56,029 bases of DNA from contig CALUVJ010000003.1 in assembly GCA_944324195.1 (NCBI GenBank), positions 1-56,029 of the forward strand, given 5' to 3'. The notes under the pieces are model-generated. The model was not told the DNA's origin and searched no databases. It saw nothing but the letters and a program-made list of their open reading frames with translations. How positions within the stretch are numbered: the first letter of the stretch is position 1; every line of letters begins with the position of its first letter. This DNA comes from Candidatus Gastranaerophilales bacterium. GTDB lineage: Bacteria; Cyanobacteriota; Vampirovibrionia; Gastranaerophilales; Gastranaerophilaceae. A program made the translations under genes and the position numbers. Below, piece by piece: positions 52,578-56,029 of the stretch.

Positions 52578-53941
52578 ACCCTGTTCCTTCCGCCCTCTTT
52601 TGCTTCGTACAAAGCCTTATCTGCACGTTCAAACAGTTCTTCTCCGGTCTCGTTTTGCGTAAATTCTGCAAGCCCCATACTTATTGTTACATTGATATTC
52701 AAGCTGTCAAGCTGAACTGTAGTTTCTTCAACCGCTCTCCGTAAACGTTCGCCTACAATCTTTGCTTCATCAATATGTGTATAAGGGAGAAGTACCGCAA
52801 ACTCTTCGCCGCCGTACCTTGCAGGAATGTCTGATTCACGCAGCTGTGCTTTTATAATCGATGCAACCGTTCGCAAAACTTCATCTCCGCTGGCATGTCC
52901 GTATGTATCATTAACCTTTTTGAAGAAGTCGATATCAATCATCATTGCACAAAGAGGATTGTTTTGACGTTTTGTAATTGCAATTTCCTGCTTAAGCCTT
53001 GTCTCAAACTGACGTCTGTTGTTGAGGTTTGTGAGCGCATCCAGAGTTGCATATTGGAGAACTTTTGAATAAGTATTTGCTCTGTTTATTGTAATTGCTG
53101 ACTGTCTTGTAAGCTGCTCCAAATAGCCGATGTCTCGTCTGGACAACTTATCCAGCGTACTTCTTGCAACAATGCAGCCTGTAATTTCACCCTCAGATGT
53201 TAAAGGAAACGCGCCTATTTTGTCGTTGTTTGTCAAAATATACTCGGTCTCAGGTGTTAATTCTTTTAATACTTCATAAATTCTTTCGTCTTTGCAAGCT
53301 TTTGGCCAAACAAGTTTAAATTCGCCGTCCTGTTTTAAGAAAACATAAATCAAATGGTCGGAAATGAAGCGGTCAAGCATTTCACCGATAAGCGGTACAA
53401 TGTAATTTAATTCATATTGCGTTTCAATAATCTTTGCTATATTTTTCATTGAGTCATGAAAATCAACGTTAATTTTAGATTGCTCGTTAAGTACAATATT
53501 CTGAAGTTTCAAAGAAATTTGTGCGGATAAAATTTTCATCAAAGACAGAAACTCCATATTAATAGTTGTTCCTTCTTCAAACTCCATTTCAATAAGCCCA
53601 AAGTCCTGCCCGTCTTTTGTTGTCGGGATAAAAAGCGATTGAATCTTAAAGCTTATATCTCCAACATGCGCAGGAATTTTGTAGGCTTTTGAGTTTATAA
53701 TGAAATCTTCTCCTTTAATGTTTGCAAAAGCCTGATAAGCATAAGAATTGTCAGGAATAATATTCCAATTTTCGACACAGTTTCGCATTGTATTTGTAAT
53801 GTTGTCAAAAACATAAATATACAAATTTTTGACTGAAACAACTTCCTGCAAAAGCTGTTTTACACCCTCTGCAAGTTCTCCTGCATCTATCGGTTTTGAA
53901 AGTAAATTAGAAATCTTTATTAAAAACTGAATGCTGTCCAT
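52556..53941 (-). CDS. Diguanylate cyclase with GAF-like sensor region
   Basis: 461 residues. The C-terminal GGDEF domain makes cyclic di-GMP: the active site is RYGGEEFAVLLP, and RESD five residues upstream fits the inhibitory I-site RxxD. Two GAF-like regions precede it (about 10-165 and 170-285) without membrane segments, so it is cytosolic. It is upstream of tsaE/tsaB in one transcription unit; c-di-GMP could tie to the pilT and polysaccharide genes, but nothing here shows that directly. Confidence 0.88.
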   Translation of the reverse strand: MDSIQFLIKISNLLSKPIDAGELAEGVKQLLQEVVSVKNLYIYVFDNITNTMRNCVENWNIIPDNSYAYQAFANIKGEDFIINSKAYKIPAHVGDISFKIQSLFIPTTKDGQDFGLIEMEFEEGTTINMEFLSLMKILSAQISLKLQNIVLNEQSKINVDFHDSMKNIAKIIETQYELNYIVPLIGEMLDRFISDHLIYVFLKQDGEFKLVWPKACKDERIYEVLKELTPETEYILTNNDKIGAFPLTSEGEITGCIVARSTLDKLSRRDIGYLEQLTRQSAITINRANTYSKVLQYATLDALTNLNNRRQFETRLKQEIAITKRQNNPLCAMMIDIDFFKKVNDTYGHASGDEVLRTVASIIKAQLRESDIPARYGGEEFAVLLPYTHIDEAKIVGERLRRAVEETTVQLDSLNINVTISMGLAEFTQNETGEELFERADKALYEAKEGGRNRVCISKNV

Positions 53942-54042
53942 TTTTTATTCTGCCCTATCAGGTGATATAAACAAGCTTACCACAATCTTACAAAAACTGC
54001 CAAGTGTCTGGTGTTGTGTAAAGAGATGGAGGAAAACACAAA

Positions 54043-54074
54043 AGGCGGGGCGCTTTGAAAAAAGCGCCCCGCCT
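54043..54074 (-). terminator. Terminator after rpsG
   Basis: A 14-bp perfect GC-rich stem (AGGCGGGGCGCTTT/AAAGCGCCCCGCCT) with a four-base loop; on the minus strand it is followed by TTTTGTGTTTT. It lies 20 bases after the rpsG stop. Confidence 0.88.
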
Positions 54075-54094
54075 GATTTCTATAAATATTAAAA

Positions 54095-54565
54095 TTAATA
54101 TCTGTAGTGAGCAAAAGCCTTATTTGCTTCTGCCATTTTGTGGGTATCTTCACGTTTTTTGCAAGCTGCACCATTTCCGTTAGAAGCATCAATTAATTCA
54201 TTTGCTAATTTATCAACAAAAGATTTACCGCTTCTGTTTTTTGCCGCTGCAATAATATTTGAAGAAGCAAGTGCAAAGCCTCTGTCCGGTTTAACATCGA
54301 TAGGTACTTGATAAGTAGAACCACCAATACGTCTGGCTTTAACTTCCAATAATGGGGTAGCATTTGTAACCGCTTTCTGGAAAATTTCCAAGCCTTTTTC
54401 ATTAGTTCTTTCTTCAATCTTAGTAATTGTAGAATAGAATATTTTTTCAGCAAGAGACTTTTTACCGCGTCTCATAACTCTGTTAATGAATTTTGAAACA
54501 TCAACGCTGTTATAAATAGGGTCAGCTGCAGGAATTCTTTTTTCCGGTTTAGATCTTCTAGACAT
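54095..54565 (-). CDS. rpsG: Small ribosomal subunit protein uS7
   Basis: 156 residues, the normal bacterial length, with [10 protein letters not shown] at the start and INRVMRRGKKSLAEKI and GGSTYQVPIDV signatures. It binds the 3' major domain of 16S rRNA. The ATG overlaps the rpsL stop by one base (TAATG). fusA and tuf, which usually follow, are absent: a terminator comes next. Confidence 0.97.
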   Translation of the reverse strand: MSRRSKPEKRIPAADPIYNSVDVSKFINRVMRRGKKSLAEKIFYSTITKIEERTNEKGLEIFQKAVTNATPLLEVKARRIGGSTYQVPIDVKPDRGFALASSNIIAAAKNRSGKSFVDKLANELIDASNGNGAACKKREDTHKMAEANKAFAHYRY

Positions 54566-54948
54566 TATTTCTTACCTCCTTTAGCTCTCTTAGCACCATA
54601 TTTAGAACGGCTTTGTGTTCTGTTAGCAACACCTGCTGTATCTAAAGTACCACGTACAATGTGATATCTCACACCAGGAAGGTCTTTAACCCTTCCGCCT
54701 CTGATAAGAACAACACTGTGTTCCTGGAGGTTGTGTCCGATACCCGGAATATAAGAAGTTACTTCAAATCCGTTAGTGAGTCTGACTCTGGCAACCTTTC
54801 TCAAAGCTGAGTTAGGTTTTTTAGGGGTTGTAGTATAAACCCTCGTACATACGCCGCGTCTTTGTGGACATTCCATAAGAGCCGGCGATTTGGTTTTGTC
54901 TTTAAGCTTTTTACGTTCTGAGCGTACAAGCTGATTCATTGTAGGCAT
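54565..54948 (-). CDS. rpsL: Small ribosomal subunit protein uS12
   Basis: 127 residues from the ATG at 54948 ([14 protein letters not shown]), with AAAGGAG seven bases upstream. The decoding-centre loop [13 protein letters not shown] keeps the lysines of the streptomycin-sensitive form; [20 protein letters not shown] is intact. First gene of a two-gene str operon. Confidence 0.98.
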   Translation of the reverse strand: MPTMNQLVRSERKKLKDKTKSPALMECPQRRGVCTRVYTTTPKKPNSALRKVARVRLTNGFEVTSYIPGIGHNLQEHSVVLIRGGRVKDLPGVRYHIVRGTLDTAGVANRTQSRSKYGAKRAKGGKK

Positions 54949-55126
54949 AATTTTTCTCCTTTTACCTATTTTGTAAACTGCGGGCAAAGCTGAATGTCAG
55001 AGTTTTGCCCTTTTTTTGACTAACCTCTGATAAGCAGAGGGTACGTCATCCCTCTAGCCGTCAAATCCGGCAAGAAAATTTCGACTAGAGTACTTTAATG
55101 GTAAGACGAACAAATATTACTGTCAA
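54949..55126 (-). promoter_or_regulatory. Promoter and structured leader of rpsL-rpsG
   Basis: The promoter is TTGACA (55126-55121), 17 bases, TACCAT (55103-55098). The leader of about 140 bases folds into several hairpins on the minus strand: GCCG/CGGC, CCTCTG/CAGAGG and GGGCAAA/TTTGCCC with an inner CTGA/TCAG. It may be the binding site for autogenous control by a ribosomal protein. Confidence 0.6.
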
Positions 55127-55236
55127 TCATGATGCGGGATTTTATTAATATTTGTGACAATGTATTAAATAGAATGTTATAGACTTATGTAAATGTGGCA
55201 TAGATATAATATAATAATCAAAGGATATGATTAGCG

Positions 55237-55341
55237 ATGTCGTTTAAACAAGAAGAAGCAGCATTAAGAAACACAATATACCCGGGTTTTGAAAGCAGCC
55301 CTGCCGCAGCAATGCGTTTTTTTGGGGGGGGCCTTTTGTAG
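55237..55341 (+). pseudogene. Short 5' gene fragment ending in a homopolymer run
   Basis: After a TATAAT box (55205-55210) and AAAGGA, an ATG opens a protein-like start (MSFKQEEAALRNTIYPGF). It continues to about residue 29, then passes through seven Ts and eight Gs (55317-55331) and stops. The region beyond is repetitive. It looks like the start of a gene cut off by repeat insertion, or one switched by slippage in the T/G run. Function unknown. Confidence 0.35.
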
Positions 55342-55966
55342 TGCCGGTTTTGGGCGTTTATGTAGAGTTGAGGAGTTTAGAAGTTTAGGAGTTGAGAAGG
55401 AAGGCGGGGTAAATGTATTGGGCTGGGCAGTTTCTTCCCCTCTCCCCTTGTGGGAGAGGGCTAGGGTGAGGGGTCCAATCCAAACAACCTATAGTGTCAT
55501 TCTGAGCCCGATAGCAATACAGGGGCGAAGAATCTTTAAAACTATACAAAAAGGAGATTCTTCGGGCTTCCGCCCTCAGAATGACGGCACTCCGGTAAGT
55601 CTCGTATCCCCTCGCCCTTTAGGGAGAGGGTTAGGGAGAGGGGCCAAATCTTTTGGGTTGGCAGGTGTAACTGCCAGCTTCAAGTCATTGCGAGCGCAGC
55701 GAAGCAATCCAGTGGACTGCCGCGAAAATCGAAGATTTTCGCGGCAGTGACAAGGTGTGCAGTCGTGCAGGGTGAAGAGTAAAGGATGAAGCGGGGGTAA
55801 ATGGATTGAGAATTGTAGGTCAGGTTCTACCTGACAATATAATTTATCCTGGACAATAGTGCCCGCAAGTGGAGAGGGGAAGAATCCAGGCCAATACATT
55901 TCCCCCGCTATCAACTTCATAACTAGTAGCTCAACTTACCAGCCCAATACATTTACCCCCCCCCCC
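55342..55966. repeat. Repeat-rich spacer
   Basis: It holds a palindrome at 55496-55585 (GTCATTCTGAG.../...CTCAGAATGAC with an inner GAAGAATCT/AGATTCTTC), GC-rich hairpins with CCCTCTCC/GGAGAGGG-like arms, the TCATTGCGAGCGCAGC and GGACTGCCGCGAAAATC modules (about 55685-55751), and a GTCAGG/CCTGAC palindrome near 55820. The frames that span it are not supported as genes. Confidence 0.75.
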
Positions 55967-56021
55967 TTGTTCTTTTTTATTGTTTTGTATTATAATATTA
56001 TTATTGAAACAGCTTAAGGAG
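55967..56021 (+). promoter_or_regulatory. Promoter and binding site of a gene starting beyond the window
   Basis: TTGTTC (55967-55972), 18 bases, TATAAT (55991-55996), then TAAGGAG (56015-56021). The start codon should lie within a few bases of the window end. Confidence 0.55.
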
Positions 56022-56029
56022 AATAGCAG

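Noticed and set aside
55289..55750. 153-codon open reading frame in the right-hand spacer
   Set aside because: It crosses several palindromic repeats and starts inside another short frame; composition is not protein-like.

Overview
The window looks like a chromosome segment of a low-GC, Gram-negative, anaerobic gut bacterium. My best guess, an inference only, is a non-photosynthetic relative of cyanobacteria (Gastranaerophilales / Vampirovibrionia). The reasons are a KDO-pathway gene (kdsD), Wza-type export and a PilT ATPase beside anaerobe-type genes (radical SAM enzymes, 2-hydroxyacyl-CoA dehydratase/activase-like proteins), and proteins with short lineage-style N-terminal extensions ending in motifs such as NFKG. 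Intergenic spaces are full of dispersed palindromic repeats.

Layout. 1-840: repeat-rich spacer. 846-1437: remnant of an ArnT-like glycosyltransferase. 1445-5273: small orphan gene with a consensus promoter, a catalytically degraded PurH-like protein, a class A penicillin-binding protein, a YkgJ-type cysteine-cluster protein. 5374-5604: a candidate structured small RNA with its own promoter and terminator. 5629-17582: AAA+ ATPase, pckA, pilT, NADPH glutamate synthase small-subunit type protein, wecB, an unknown HEXXH protein, a GlcF/LutA-like Fe-S protein, kdsD and a cation efflux gene. 17855-47683: an integrated element of about 29.8 kb in tRNA-Val(TAC). 47639-56029: the restored tRNA, marR plus a drug efflux pump, a PlsC-like acyltransferase, tsaB-tsaE, a diguanylate cyclase, rpsG-rpsL and another repeat-rich spacer.

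The integrated element is the centre of interest. A 45-bp direct repeat (the 5' half of the tRNA, through the anticodon stem-loop) bounds it. Its left third has small phage/plasmid-like genes, an orphan DNA methyltransferase, a repressor-like gene and a serine recombinase. Its right end has a replication module (DnaB-like helicase, Rep-like protein, TOPRIM primase-like protein) and a truncated tyrosine integrase. Between them lies a tightly packed 16-gene operon on the minus strand (42597 down to 23853) for a Wzx/Wzy-type polysaccharide (initiating transferase, two GT2 enzymes, flippase, polymerase, Wza and Wzz). It is framed by unusual genes: two radical SAM enzymes, a COG3580/COG3581 pair related to dehydratase activators, a PHP hydrolase, a lipid kinase and a PAP2 phosphatase. 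No capsid, packaging or conjugation gene is visible. The architecture is reminiscent of tRNA-borne cargo elements such as the cyanobacterial tycheposons.

Immediately upstream of the operon an AT-rich 139-bp segment is bounded by 20-bp inverted repeats, next to a complete 180-residue tyrosine recombinase of FimB/FimE size. The simplest reading is a DNA-inversion switch (phase variation) controlling a mobile polysaccharide locus. The same 10-mer, AATTACATAA, occurs in these inverted repeats and in clusters at both element ends, linking switch and integration sites. All of this was read by eye. Family calls rest on recognisable motifs, not on database searches.
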